Origin: Macrolepiota albuminosa
Taxonomy: Eukaryota > Basidiomycota > Agaricomycetes > Agaricales > Agaricaceae
Assembly: GCA_027475525.1 (NCBI GenBank)
Contig: JAMWFC010000046.1
Location: 2,108,001-2,172,000 of the forward strand
Direction: 5' to 3'
DNA: 64,000 nucleotides
Shown: piece after piece, positions 46,940 to 57,618 of the stretch
Layout of the letters: every line of letters starts with the position of its first letter
How positions within the stretch are numbered: the stretch's first letter is position 1
Notes under the pieces: generated by a model
What the model saw: only the letters and a program-made list of their open reading frames with translations
The model's database searches: none
Told to the model about the DNA's origin: nothing
Translations under genes and position numbers: made by a program

Positions 46940-47887
46940 TGATAGGACCCTATACAGGTTAGGCGCATCAACGGCAGGCTCGGCACCGGCTCCGGGAACC
47001 TTGCCGCATTTGTTCCGAACTTGGCGCACGCATTCTACCCATTTTAGGCCATTCCCGACGGCCGCGCACGGCAAGAAGCAGATCCAATCAGTGATAGCGC
47101 CGACGGCAGCAAGAATGACAACTGACAGATGGCATCAGTCAATAACGACAGCGCTTAGCGAGAAGCCTGATCATCTATCAAAAACTGACGGACAGCTTGG
47201 CGTTTGACCTTGGCGTCCGACACCGCTTAGCGTCTCGATTTGGCGCCTGACATCGCTTAGGTACTCTGACGGACAGAAGGGTGATGGAGTGATGGTTTAG
47301 CTTCGCGATCTGTCGCCTGGCGTCGCTAAGGCTCTTGAATGGACGGTAGGGATCTGAAACCGTTGGAGCTACCCCTTTGAAATTTTCCAGTTTACCGCAC
47401 TCTGGCGTCATTAGCCACTGGCGACGGCGAACTTATTGTAGTATAAAAGTACTTACCGACTTGTACATTGGACAGCAGACGAATAGACCACAGTTTCCCC
47501 CTTACTTCAGTCTCCCTTACGCTCAAGAGCTCATTTACGCTACGGTCGGCAACGTCAAAACTCATCGGTAGTTACAGACGTTCGCCAACACTCGACATAC
47601 TCGCGCCTTGCAACTACGGCAGGCATTATCGACGCTTAGAACTTCGCTAAGCTTATCGTGCTCTTGCCGCTCACCCTTGCCGTGTTCACTTACCGCATTT
47701 CCTTAGGCGCTTTACCTTAGCGCTTGACACTTGCCGACCCCGTTACCGACTTTTATCCTTTTTCACAGACGCGTTCTCTGGGACCTGCCCGGGACTCCTC
47801 AAATTACTTATAGCGCGCCCAACGCACACTCTTGGTACGGTAACACGATAGTTACATTTGTTACTGACCAAACTTTGGGCGTCATCA
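46940..47887 (+). repeat. B2 3' LTR
   Basis: 948 bp, TGATAGG...GTCATCA, preceded by the GGGGGGAGA polypurine tract and followed by target copy CCGT. TATAAAAG near 47442 is a likely TATA box in element direction. Confidence 0.9.
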
Positions 47888-50837
47888 CCGTGACGATCTC
47901 TCTTAGTGCTCCCCAATGGCAAATGACGTCCTCAAACAGCCACTTGGCGACCGCCTCCGTGTTTTCTCTTTGGAGCATTCGAAATTCAGGCCAGTGGATT
48001 AGCGAGCAACGGCCTTGAATGATGTACTTGTAGCGACCAGACTTGGGCATATGCATGGTGTCGACGTAGATTTTGCTGAAGAGGGGAGCTGGCATTGCAA
48101 CGGTTGGCGGTATGAGCACTTGGCGCGTCTGTTGAATTTGGCAGAGGTGGCAAGTCCTAATGTACCAGGCGATGTCGGTACTAGCGTGTGGCCACCAGAA
48201 TCGTTCTAGCAGAGAGGCTCGGGTAGCGTACAGACCTCTATGTCCTAGTTCGTCATGCATGGCGCGCAGGACTCGTAAGCGACTTTCTGGCTTGATGATC
48301 AGCTTGTGAGCGCCATCTCGATTTCGTCGCCAAAGTCTGTTGTCGGTAAAGAAGAAATGGGTAGCATATCGGATAAAAGTAGCGTATTGTTCGTCGGTAA
48401 GGTCTGGGGGTCGCTTAAGGTCTTGTATCCATTGCTCGACTACTAACAGGCGACTGTCTTCCGCCTTTGCCTTGGCGGATCGGGGAACGGCATCGTAGGT
48501 CAGGTTTTTGCTGTCTTCTCTTAGCGACTGGGGTTCCTGTACGACTTTTACTGGAGGCAAGTCTTGTCCAAGGATGCTTGCCGTGTAGAATGTGAGGGGT
48601 GTGCTAAAGATCTTGGGGCGGTAAGGGACAATGGGATGTAAAAGGATGCTGGTAGGCTGTTGCCGTCGTAGTAGGGGGATTGGCTGTTGTATGAGGTGCA
48701 CGAAACCATGTAAACGGTCGATCCAGTCCTCGAAATCGCTATCAGCCTGTGGGTCCACTGCCGGGTCGCCAGGCTGCCGTGGTTGCCTAGAGAGTCCATC
48801 TGGGCCGTGGAAAGAGCTCTTGACGTGTACCAGCTCAAAGTGAAACATGAGGATAGCGACTACCCACCGATTCATGCTAGCGGATGGCTGGATATCGGGA
48901 TTCTGCAGCATGCCCTTGATGTACCTAGCGTCGACCTCAACAATAAGGTTCCGCACGCCAATCAAATACATCTTTAGCGACCGGAAGGCTTTGAAGAGTC
49001 CATAGAGCTCTAGCTTAGGCTGGCTGTAGCAAGATTCTCGGTCGTTTAGCGTGATAGACCCAAAACGGTTGTAACGTCGCTGTTTCCGATTGTCGCTAAG
49101 GCACTGGCACAAGAAGTAACCAACGGCAATGTACGAGGTATCCACCGCCAAGATAACAGGGTCGGCAGAGGTATAATCGATGGGGACTAGGGGCTTGGCG
49201 TCTTGTAAGGCTTTTACTAAGTCGCGTTGGGCAGTGACCTGGTCTGGCCCAAATTCGAAGGGCTCGTTGGCGCGGGTGAGTTGGTTAAGGGCGTGTGCGC
49301 GATGGGCAAAGTTTCTGACGAATATCCTGAGAACGCCAACGGTACCGAGAAAGGCGCAAACTTCAGATAGGTCGCGGCAAGGACCCCAGCGCTCTAGGAG
49401 TGCTAAGCGAGACTCGTCGGGAATGCGACCGTCGGAAGTGCAGATGTGACCGAGTGTCTTGAACCTTGGCGCGCATAGGAGGAGTTTGTGGCCGCTAAAA
49501 GTACCACCACTATACTTCATACGTTGGAGAACTCGGTTGAGCAACTGGAAAAATTCCCATAGCGCTAAGCGAATGTTGGAGTTGTCGGGATGGGTCGCCG
49601 GTAAGCCGTTTACGAGTCGCCAGTCTTTGGGGCCTTTGACGCCAACGTCATCAATGAAGCTAAGGACATGGTGCGGTATCTCGGGTTGGAGGATGAAAGT
49701 GATGTCGTCATGAAATATAGGGACTGAGTTTGTCCAGCCCATCGGCAAGGTAACTAGGCACAAGGCGCCAAATGGAGTTTGAAAGGTAGTGAGATCCCTG
49801 GAAGAGGGGTGTATCAGACGTTCATCGTAGCCAACGTAGAGGTCAAGGGTGGCGCCACAAATGCGCCCGGCAAAGGACTCGGCAAAGTGGTCAGGGAAAG
49901 GTGGTACGCCAGAGTGTCGTATAGTAATTCTATTCAGCGGCTCGAGACTGTGGACTATGCGTAGGTTGCCGTTCTTTTTGAGGACGCAGAACCAACGGGA
50001 GCGGTAAGAACTATTTGAGGGCTCGTAGACGCCAGCCTGTATCTTGGTCCTAATGATTTGGCAGACCTCGGCTTCAATTCCAGGCGGTAGCGGTCGGTTG
50101 TGCTCAGTCCACGGCACGTGAGGGATAGTCGGGATGATGACAGGCAGGAAGAAATCTGTACGTAGACTGCCGCGTTCGGAGTCCTCCCAAGCAAAGGCTT
50201 TGTCTTGCTTAGCGACAAGATCGGTAAGGACGTTCAACTCATCTTTGGTCAAAAATCCTGTGTCATGCTCCTTGGCGAACTGCTGCTGGCGTTCCTCGGT
50301 AAAACGTCCTGTGGGCTGAAAGGGTGGCGGATTCGGTGATAAGGCCGGCATGTCGGCAAGAGGGTCGCCAATGATCTGGCGCTCAATTCTAAAAGTCTCG
50401 GGAGAGTGCGTAGCGACGGGTTTTGTCTTAAGCGCAACTGGCTTATATTTCTTTTTGACTTGAACCCCTTTCCTTTTAGGAGCGTTAGCCTGGTTATAAA
50501 CAGAGGTGGAAAGGGGAACTGTAGCCTGAGGAGCGGCAAGTCCAAGAACGGCAGGAGACGAGGCTCCGGGAAGAGTAGTGAGATAAGTATCGGTAGACGC
50601 AATATTTTGAAAAGACTCGGAAGCGGTAAGGTACAAGTAGGCAAGAGAGGAGTCGGTAATGTTTTGATTTTTCTGGGAAATCTCTGCGTCGGTAGCGGGT
50701 AAAGTAGTTAAAACGTCTTCGGCAAGAAAAGCAGTAGACATAACATTTACAAGACCAGTTGAATGGTCATATTCTAGCGTTAGCGCCACATCTCCGTGAT
50801 CGTCGCCAATCACCTCCTCGATGGTCTGTGAAAACAC
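47888..50837 (-). pseudogene. BX pol, RT to integrase N-terminal part
   Basis: Open from 50837 to the B2 insertion at 47888 (about 983 codons), so pol was intact when B2 landed. RT active site SFIDDVGVKG; RNase H; integrase finger; first catalytic Asp (YVDTMHMP). It ends at EIVT, one codon before the Asp of TDNG. Overlaps gag-pro by 28 nt in the -1 frame. Confidence 0.88.
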
Positions 50838-53199
50838 CTGTGGGGTCGTTCGTTGGCGTGTTGGTCGGTAAACTCCGGTGGCTTAGCGAGGGCGCCTTTT
50901 CGTTGTCCCCTAGGGAACGTCGGCACCGTTCGTCGGATTCCGGAATTTGGGTCGCTAATTGTGAGGGTCGTTTCCTCGTCGGTAACTGTCTTGACGACTG
51001 ATCGCGCCAAGACGTCGAAGGGTCTGCCAAGTAGTAGGTCGTAAGCTGGTGAACGTAAGATGTGTATCTGAAGATAAAACGTAATGTCGCCAAGGGTGCA
51101 CGGCACATTCTTGGCGAGGCCGAGGGATCTGTCTACCGTACCGTTAGCGCTCTGCATGTTTAATATAACCGTAGGGTCGTAAATGAGACCCAAATCGTTA
51201 GCGACTTCTGCTGCCATAGAAATAATCTGAGACCCGCTATCCACGATTGCCTCTACTTCGTGCTTGTTGTCTACGGTTAGCGCTACTGAGCGGATAGCGT
51301 GCGATTCTTGAGCGACGGTAAGAATTGCTGGGTCCTCTCCATGGTCCACAGACCTAAGGTAGGTGAGCGGATAGCGTGCGATTCTTGAGCGACGGTAAGA
51401 ATTGCTGGGTCCTCTCCATGGTCCACAGACCTAAGGTAAGTCTCCACTGGGTCCACAGAGGTGGCGTTAGCAATGGAGTCGGCAAGAGGCTCATCAGTGT
51501 CGGGAGAGTCAATGGTAACAGAAAAACCAGGAAGCGCGTCGTCGAGTTCATCAACCTCGGCAACGGCTGTCGCCAAGGGTCGTCGAGGAGTGACTGCTGT
51601 CTTGACTTGGTTGCGGACGTCGGGAGCAATACTACAAAGTTCTTCTACTGACAAGGTGACGGCGGTTTTCATGATACGGTTAAAAACGTGGTTAGATTTC
51701 TCTATGTCAAAAATTGGCGCGGTAGGTCAGTAGCCACCCTCAGGACGTTTCTCGGGAGCGGCAAAATTCCGTTGTGCGGGAGCATGATAACAGTCGGGAA
51801 TCCCTGAGTAGGGATGGAGAGGCGGTAAGGGCGGTTCGGGAGCGGTAGCGGACGACGATGGTTCTGGAGCGGTAGCAGGGGTAGTGGCAGGCGGTGCGGT
51901 AGGAGCAGGTGTCGGTAACTTGCTAGCGGGAGGCATTGGCTTATATCCTTTGAGAGGTTGTTTGGGCTGCTTAACTTCAACCCCATCAAAGACCTGATTC
52001 TTAAGCGAATCCAACTCCTGTTGGAGCTTGGCGATACGTTCTTCTCGCGAGAATGTGGGATGGTCGCCAACGCTGTCGAAGTGTAAGACCTCGTGAACCA
52101 TTTGCTGTTGCGTTGCCTGTTCAGGGTCAGGGTTGGCGTTGCCGGAAAGCGTGCCGGTAACGATCTGTCCTGGGTTGCGCCTATGCCATTCATCAACTCG
52201 CTCCTGGAAGGACTTCTTGTCTGGGTAGTTGGGAATGATGGCGCCAGTGGTGAGGACTATCTTGCCGTCGATAGCCCGTCGAATCCTCCCTTGCCGAATA
52301 TAATTCTCTAAAGTCGCGCAGCGTCCTCTAGTCATGGTATGGCCAATTTCCCCACAGAAGTGGCAAGGGCCAGGTGCAGGTACGTTAGCGGGTCGGTTAG
52401 CAGTCAGGTTGGTGGTAATCATAGTTTCAATACGCGTCATAGCGGAAGCGACAGCGGCGGTAATAGCAGCATTGAGCTCCTCTTTCTTAACGAAGTCGGC
52501 AACAGGAGGCGGGATGGGAATGATACCGTTAGTTCGCTCAGGTGGTGGGCTCGTCCTAGCGCGCTGCAGCCCAACGCCAGTGTCTGTTCCCTTGAGAACC
52601 CATTTACCGGCTTCAAAGACGTCGGCAACATTATAGGGCTTGTCTGGGTGATGAGCCTGGTGAACTATCTCTAGGCAACGAGCAATACGAGTCCACAGTG
52701 AAGTCGGGATGCCTTGCTGAAATAGGCGACGTTCCTCGTTAATGTAGAGCTTGCCGTTCTGCAGAAGCCACCTAGCGATTTTCTGGAACTTGCGGTAATA
52801 CGTAGAGAATGCGCCAAGAGATGATGTGCCACTGTCGAATGATTCCTGTACTAGTTTCTGGAGCTCGTTTACCGTGTATCGGGTAGCCTCCTCGGCGCCA
52901 GGGTACAACTGGATTACTGCCGTCTTCCAGTCCTCATACGAAGCGCCTTGGGCTGGAACGGGTGGGGCGGCAGGGACAAAGGCGGCAAACTCGGTCAAAC
53001 CTGTCCACGTCTCTGCCGTGTCATATGATACGTATCTTGCCGCGTACTCCTTCATCTGCGTATGGTCGGTAATGTTACAATCCCTGAATAAATACTCCAA
53101 CTCCTTAAAATACTGGGAGAGCTCCCGTGGCTTGGACTCGTCCTATTTCGGTGCCGAGAAGTGGTTGCGTGGTGGCATGCGCTGGACTTGTTGTTCCAT
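50810..53199 (-). pseudogene. BX gag-protease with nonsense codons
   Basis: Same layout as B1 gag-pro: capsid region, CHFCGEIGHTMTRGRC knuckle, linker and protease (AIVDSGSQIISM). Two stops are absent in B1: TAG at 53143-53145 (TGG in B1), about 19 codons from the start, and TGA near 51730 (CGA in B1). Both are C/G to T/A transitions. The 77-bp duplication 51287-51440 adds a false frame break. Confidence 0.87.
51287..51440. repeat. 77-bp perfect tandem duplication (10)
   Basis: 51287-51363 is repeated at 51364-51440, in BX gag-pro. Confidence 0.85.
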
Positions 53200-53555
53200 A
53201 GCGACTGTGTTGGCGAGTTCGGTTAGCGGTAGTGGGGAAGGAGTTCTAGAAATTGGCGACGGGGTAAGAGAAATGAGTTGTGAAAGGGGCGTTAGCGGAG
53301 TGATGGGAGTAACTGGTTGCGGTACGGTAAAGGGCGACGCTAAGGGGTCGTCGGCGCTATAATCGAGGGAATGCGGGAAGAGATCAGGAAATGCGTCTAC
53401 AGTGGCGTTCTGTAGTTCCTGGGCAAGAGAGAGACCCGGTAAGGCACCAGGTGGTTGTGGAGTTGATGGGTGGGAAGGAGCTATGCCTTCTGCCGACTGC
53501 TCTAGCAGGCGGCGCCTACGCTGAAGACGGGTTTCTGGCAGAATTCTGCCCTAGA
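53200..53555 (-). other. BX leader between primer site and gag
   Basis: Counterpart of 32969-33324 and closely similar to it. No gene. The tRNA primer site follows at 53556-53576. Confidence 0.5.
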
Positions 53556-53576
53556 GATCCCTCGCGGTGGGCTCCA
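53556..53576 (-). other. BX tRNA primer binding site
   Basis: Identical to the B1 primer site (TGGAGCCCACCGCGAGGG in element direction), three bases from the LTR. Confidence 0.75.
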
Positions 53577-53650
53577 ATTTGATGACGCCCAAAGTTTGGT
53601 CAGTAACAAATGTAACTAAAGTGTTACCGTACCAAGAGTGTGCGTTGGGC

Positions 53651-53804
53651 GCGCTAAAAGTGTGGTGAGGAGTCCCGGGCAGGTCCCAGAGAACGCGTCT
53701 GTGAAAAAAGGTAAAAGTCGGTAACGGGCGCTAAAAGTGTGGTGAGGAGTCCCGGGCAGGTCCCAGAGAACGCGTCTGTGAAAAAAGGTAAAAGTCGGTA
53801 ACGG
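53651..53804. repeat. 77-bp perfect tandem duplication (11)
   Basis: 53651-53727 is repeated at 53728-53804. Confidence 0.85.
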
Positions 53805-53951
53805 GGTCGGCAAGTGTCAAGCGCTAAGGTAAAGCGCCTAAGGAAAATGCGGTAAGTGAACACGGCAAAGGTAAGTAACGGGGTCGGCAAGTGTCAAGCG
53901 CTAAGGTAAAGCGCCTAAGGAAAATGCGGTAAGTGAACACGGCAAAGGTAA
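53798..53951. repeat. 77-bp perfect tandem duplication (12)
   Basis: 53798-53874 is repeated at 53875-53951. Confidence 0.85.
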
Positions 53952-54684
53952 GCAGCAAGAGCACGATAAGCTTAGCGAAGTCTAAGCGTCGATAATGCCT
54001 GCCGTAGTTGCAAGGCGCGAGTGTGTCGAGTGTTGGCGAGTGTCTGTAACTGCCGATGAGTTTGACGTTGCCGACCGTAGCGTAAATGAGCTCTTGAGCG
54101 TAAGGGAGACTGAGGAAAGGGGGAAACTCTGGTCTATTCGTCTGATGGTCTATGTACAAGTCGGTAAGTAATATATATATACTACAAGGAGTTCACCATT
54201 GCCAGTGACCAACCATCGCCAAAGTGCGGTAAACTGGAAAATTTCATAGGGGTAGCTCCAACGGTTTCAGATCCCTACCGTCTTCTCAAGACCCTTGGCG
54301 CCACCAGGCGGCAGATCGCGGTGCTAAACCATCAATTCATCACCCTTCTGTCTGTTCAAAGTGCTTAGCGATGTCAGGTGCCGAATCGAGACGGTAAGCG
54401 GTGTCAGACGCCAAGGTCAAACGCCAAGCTGTCCGTCAGTTTTTGATAGATCATCAAGCTTCTCGCTAAGCGCTGTCGTCAGTGACTGATGCCATCTGTC
54501 AGTTGTCATCCTTGCTGCCATCGGCGCTATCATTAATCGGATCTGCTTCCTGCCGTGTCCGGCCGTCGGAAATGGCTTAAAATGGGTAGAACGCGTGCGC
54601 TAAGTTCGGAACGAGTGCGGCAAGCTTTCCGGAGCCGGTGCCGAGCCTGCCGTTGATGCGCCTAACCTGTATGGGGTCCTATCA

Positions 54685-56718
54685 GCGTCTTCGCGACCAG
54701 TATCTGTGGTATCCACCACGTACTCTGGAGAGCAGAGTTCCAGGGGCGTGAGCACATGCCCCACTGAGGCCAAGGCCTCACAACCCCGAAAGGATCGTCG
54801 GGGTAAGCAACCGGAAGGGCACGCCTACGTCAATGTGCACTTCCCCGAGGATGCCCCAAAAGGGGCCCCAGGGGCTAACATCCCCTTTTTACTCGCAATA
54901 CTGGTAGAGGGCCCACCAGCCCAACTCCCGCGGTGTGTGTGGGCAATGGACCCACAATCTGAGAAGTCGGAGCTGGAGAGGCTGCCTTCCCTGCCCTCCG
55001 ACGACGATTGGTATGAGGAGCCTGAAGAGGCTCGTATGGAATCCCCTGTGCCGCACGAGATGGCGGCACAACGTATGGCGTGCGAACAGCGCAACAGCAA
55101 TCGACGAGCTAAGATGGAGCGTCGGGCGCAGGATAGCACCAAGCGAGGAGCTGCCCTCCTCGAGGACCAAACCAGGCACATTCCTGATGCACTCAGTGTT
55201 GTGATCTATTGTGATCACACTATTGAACGCCAGAACTCATTCTTTGGCGCGGGGTTAGCTCCCCAATTCTATTGGTCGCCAATGACCAATACCATCTTCA
55301 TCAGGCAAGAAGCCCGCGCAGCCAGGTCCTTCGAGGACGATAAACAGGGCAACGCCGCGGCGACGCCCCACAATAGTAAGGTGTACCAAGTGGCACCTCG
55401 CGAGTTTCTCCACAGTCCTCAAGAAGTCCGCAGACTTCATGCACTGGTTAACAACCAGTTTATGCTGCTTTGTCAGCGTCAGTTGGGCTACCTCTTGCTC
55501 AACAAATTCAAGCAGGTGGTGCTCAACTGCCACTCTACGGCCCGAGACAGAGCTATGTCTCATCTACTCGATGAGGTCGAGTATAGGACTATCGCGGTAC
55601 CCTTTGCGAGTCCAGAGGAGCGGGAGAACGTCCCGCAAATAATTGTGCCGTCGCGGCTCTATCGCCGTAAAGAGGGAGGGAAAATTGCCTTCGTTGGCCT
55701 TACCCCTCCTGATCCAAAGCAACCATTTGCTTTGGACTACCTGGGCTCATACGCCCTCCTCTATGGACGTCCGGGAATGTCCAACATATGGACCAGTCTG
55801 GCCATGGGCGCAGCCTCTTTGGGTTTGCGCTTGTACGCGTCCTCAGCGCCAGCCGCCTCTCCAAGGCCACGGTACACAAGTACCTGGCCTACATCTTTGC
55901 CAGGCCAGGCCTCTACAAAGAGGCCGTGGCTGAGTACGAGGCGGCCACGGGGCAAGTCTTTGAGCCCCTCCATGCCGACGACCCTACCTTCGAGGTTCGG
56001 GCTGTGGACATCCTGGAAGCGTCAGCTTCCGTGTTCACCACTTCGGACGCGTTACGCGTCCTTCTTCACAATCAAATTCCGGTCAGCTGGGCTGACCACA
56101 TGTATACTTATGGGGTCACCTACTTGGCCCATCTATTCTTCAGCAACAGCCAGCTCTACAACGAGGCGGCTGCTATCGATGACGAGAGGCTACAACGCCT
56201 CGACCACTACGGTACACCCCAGTCCATCCCTCAGTGGGATGGGTGGCGCGAGGCCACCATTGGCGATTGCCAACGCCTGATGCTCCAGCAGCAGGACAGT
56301 CGTCGTGCATACAACGACGCGCTCGCCAAGGGGATGTACCTCTTCATCGGGCAAGACATTCATGCCCGCGAAACAGTCGTCGTGCATACAACGACGCGCT
56401 CGCCAAGGGGATGTACCTCTTCATCGGGCAAGACATTCATGCCCGCAAATCTGGACGTGCCAGTATCCGTCCGACACTGGGGATCTGCCTGATCCCCAAC
56501 CACCTGTCCCGGGGTCAACCATCGACCCCAATCTCACACTGTTCCCCCTCCAGGACTATGACGATTCCCTACCAGTAGCAGGGCCTTCGGGTACTTCCTA
56601 CGCGCCCGCACCTGAGGATGAACTCCTCGACTACGACATGGACGACGCGACTGCCGATCCATTCCGGGAGCCTGGGGACTCTCCCATTGCCCCCGTCCCT
56701 GACTTACCGACGGCATGA
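54685..56718 (+). pseudogene. Element A ORF3, C-terminal part
   Basis: It resumes after BX with SSRPVSVVSTTYSGEQ and a Glu-rich linker. A globular-looking domain follows (FFGAGLAPQFYWSPMTN, then LGSYALLYGRP, then VHKYLAYIFARPGLY, FTTSDALRVLLHNQ). One base is gained or lost near 55800, moving the frame, the 77-bp duplication at 56296-56449 disrupts it again, and at least one more shift is needed near 56450 to reach the acidic tail ending in TGA at 56716. Total length would be about 1000 residues. Unknown function; no transmembrane or enzyme motif seen. Confidence 0.55.
56296..56449. repeat. 77-bp perfect tandem duplication (13)
   Basis: 56296-56372 is repeated at 56373-56449, in element A ORF3. 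Confidence 0.85.
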
Positions 56719-56748
56719 CCATCGTATTATTTCAAGACCGTAGCTCGG

Positions 56749-56763
56749 TCTGATTGGGGGGTG
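56749..56763 (+). other. Element A polypurine tract
   Basis: GATTGGGGGGTG directly precedes the 3' LTR. Confidence 0.65.
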
Positions 56764-56998
56764 TGTAGCGTAGTCCGCTATGTGGCGTTGGCCACATAGC
56801 TTTACTTACTGTAGTAGATATTATATTATATTTATTATAATAAATATAATATATTAATTACTTTACTATATATACGTACATATGTGCTGCTTATTAAGCA
56901 GCTTATTTTGTGTTTATACTACATAGTCAATAGACCGGACTGGTCTGATTCTGTGCAGTGTGAACCTAAGCTCTCACAATCCCTGTAACTTCGTTACA
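56764..56998 (+). repeat. Element A 3' LTR
   Basis: 235 bp, TGTAGCG...GTTACA, followed by target copy CGTTT (56999-57003). Same hairpins as the 5' LTR; the AT palindrome pairs further here because of an A where the left copy has G. Confidence 0.95.
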
Positions 56999-57003
56999 CG
57001 TTT

Positions 57004-57258
57004 ATTTTTTCGATTATTTTTATTGCTCTGACTAGTGCTCGTAGCATGGCGGGTCGCCCCTCTGACAAGACCATTGAGGAGATTGCGCACTTCCATGCGA
57101 TCCTCGAATTCACACGCATTGAGTTGGTGCTTGTGGCTGGACTTACAACCATGTTCATGGGGACGTCCGGCAGCAAAAGCAGCTTCACGATGTCCTTCGT
57201 TATTGTGGTGGCGGCGGTCTATCTCACGTTCAAAGAGCTCATCGTTAAAGCCACGTGA
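57004..57258 (+). pseudogene. 3' part of split host gene (small membrane protein)
   Basis: The open frame reads IFSIIFIALTSARSMAGRPSDK, then two hydrophobic segments (IELVLVAGLTTMFMG; SFTMSFVIVVAAVYLTF) and ends TGA at 57256. An internal ATG at 57046 could still start a 70-residue two-helix protein. The frame is continuous with 14143-14325 once element A is removed. Family unknown. Confidence 0.5.
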
Positions 57259-57618
57259 CAAATGACAGTGTTTGCGACCATGCTCGTGGGACCGTCCCGG
57301 AGCGGCGAAATCAGCAGAGGCGGATTCATGATGAGGTTGACCACTTTATGTACAGACCCTCATCATGGCCTGCAGTCACATCACGTGGGGTTGTCGAGTA
57401 TGGATGTCACTGCTGACACCCAATAGTGTTTATATGTTCCGCCATTTCCAACGTACAAATCTCTGCCGGCAAATCTCTTCCAACAAAGGAAAGTGCCTGT
57501 TTCTACAGTGAAAAGCTGGCTAAGAAATAAACAACAGGTTTCTTTTACCCCTTTCCCACCAGAAACTGGTTCTGGCCCCAGCAGTATCATCGTGGGGGAG
57601 AGCAAGGTCAGCTTCTAA
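57259..57618. other. Region without a confident gene
   Basis: Probably the 3' flank of the split gene and the 5' region of the AAA-ATPase-like gene. A first exon of the latter may lie here but could not be fixed. A 74-codon minus frame (57381-57605) is unconvincing. Confidence 0.35.

Larger units (their letters stand above)
38858..47887 (+). mobile_element. Element B2: B-family copy inserted in BX integrase
   Basis: Plus-strand B element with target duplication CCGT (38854-38857, 47888-47891). Only the first 77 bp of its 5' LTR are assembled before a run of 100 N; gag resumes in its second half. The 3' LTR (46940-47887, 948 bp) is complete, and its first 77 bp are identical to the visible 5' LTR part. 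Pol has one real frameshift near 42025. Confidence 0.88.
34741..54684 (-). mobile_element. Element BX: older B-family copy, interrupted by B2
   Basis: Minus-strand B element inserted in element A ORF3. The 5' LTR is 53580-54684 (951 bp after removing duplications). The 3' LTR is truncated to 313 bp (34741-35053), having lost its outer 638 bp and the target copy. Over those 313 bp the LTRs differ at about seven positions, mostly C/T at CpG. Gag has at least two nonsense codons. B2 (38858-47887) sits in its integrase with target duplication CCGT. Confidence 0.88.
53580..54684 (-). repeat. BX 5' LTR (contains two 77-bp duplications)
   Basis: 1105 bp assembled, 951 bp without duplications at 53651-53804 and 53798-53951. 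It ends CCTATCA at 54684, beside element A ORF3. Confidence 0.9.
14326..56998 (+). mobile_element. Element A: Ty3 chromovirus with nested insertions
   Basis: Full-length LTR retrotransposon with 235-bp LTRs at both ends, bounded by the 5-bp target duplication CGTTT (14321-14325 and 56999-57003). Without the nested elements it is about 11 kb: LTR, one long gag-pol frame (14653-22225), an extra sense ORF3 (22328 onward, ending 56718), a G-run polypurine tract and LTR. Integrase is followed by a chromodomain, placing it among the chromoviruses. The LTRs differ at two positions I could see, while coding regions hold about ten nonsense codons, so it is probably dead. The insertions are B1 at 23015 and BX at 34741. 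Confidence 0.92.

Noticed and set aside
13029..56449. 77-bp tandem duplications as minisatellites or target site duplications
   Set aside because: Thirteen unrelated sequences sharing one exact period, always two copies and never a mismatch, do not fit minisatellite biology.
22328..56718. Element A ORF3 as a retroviral-type envelope
   Set aside because: No signal peptide, no transmembrane helix and no cysteine pattern, and a Gln/Pro-rich start is atypical.
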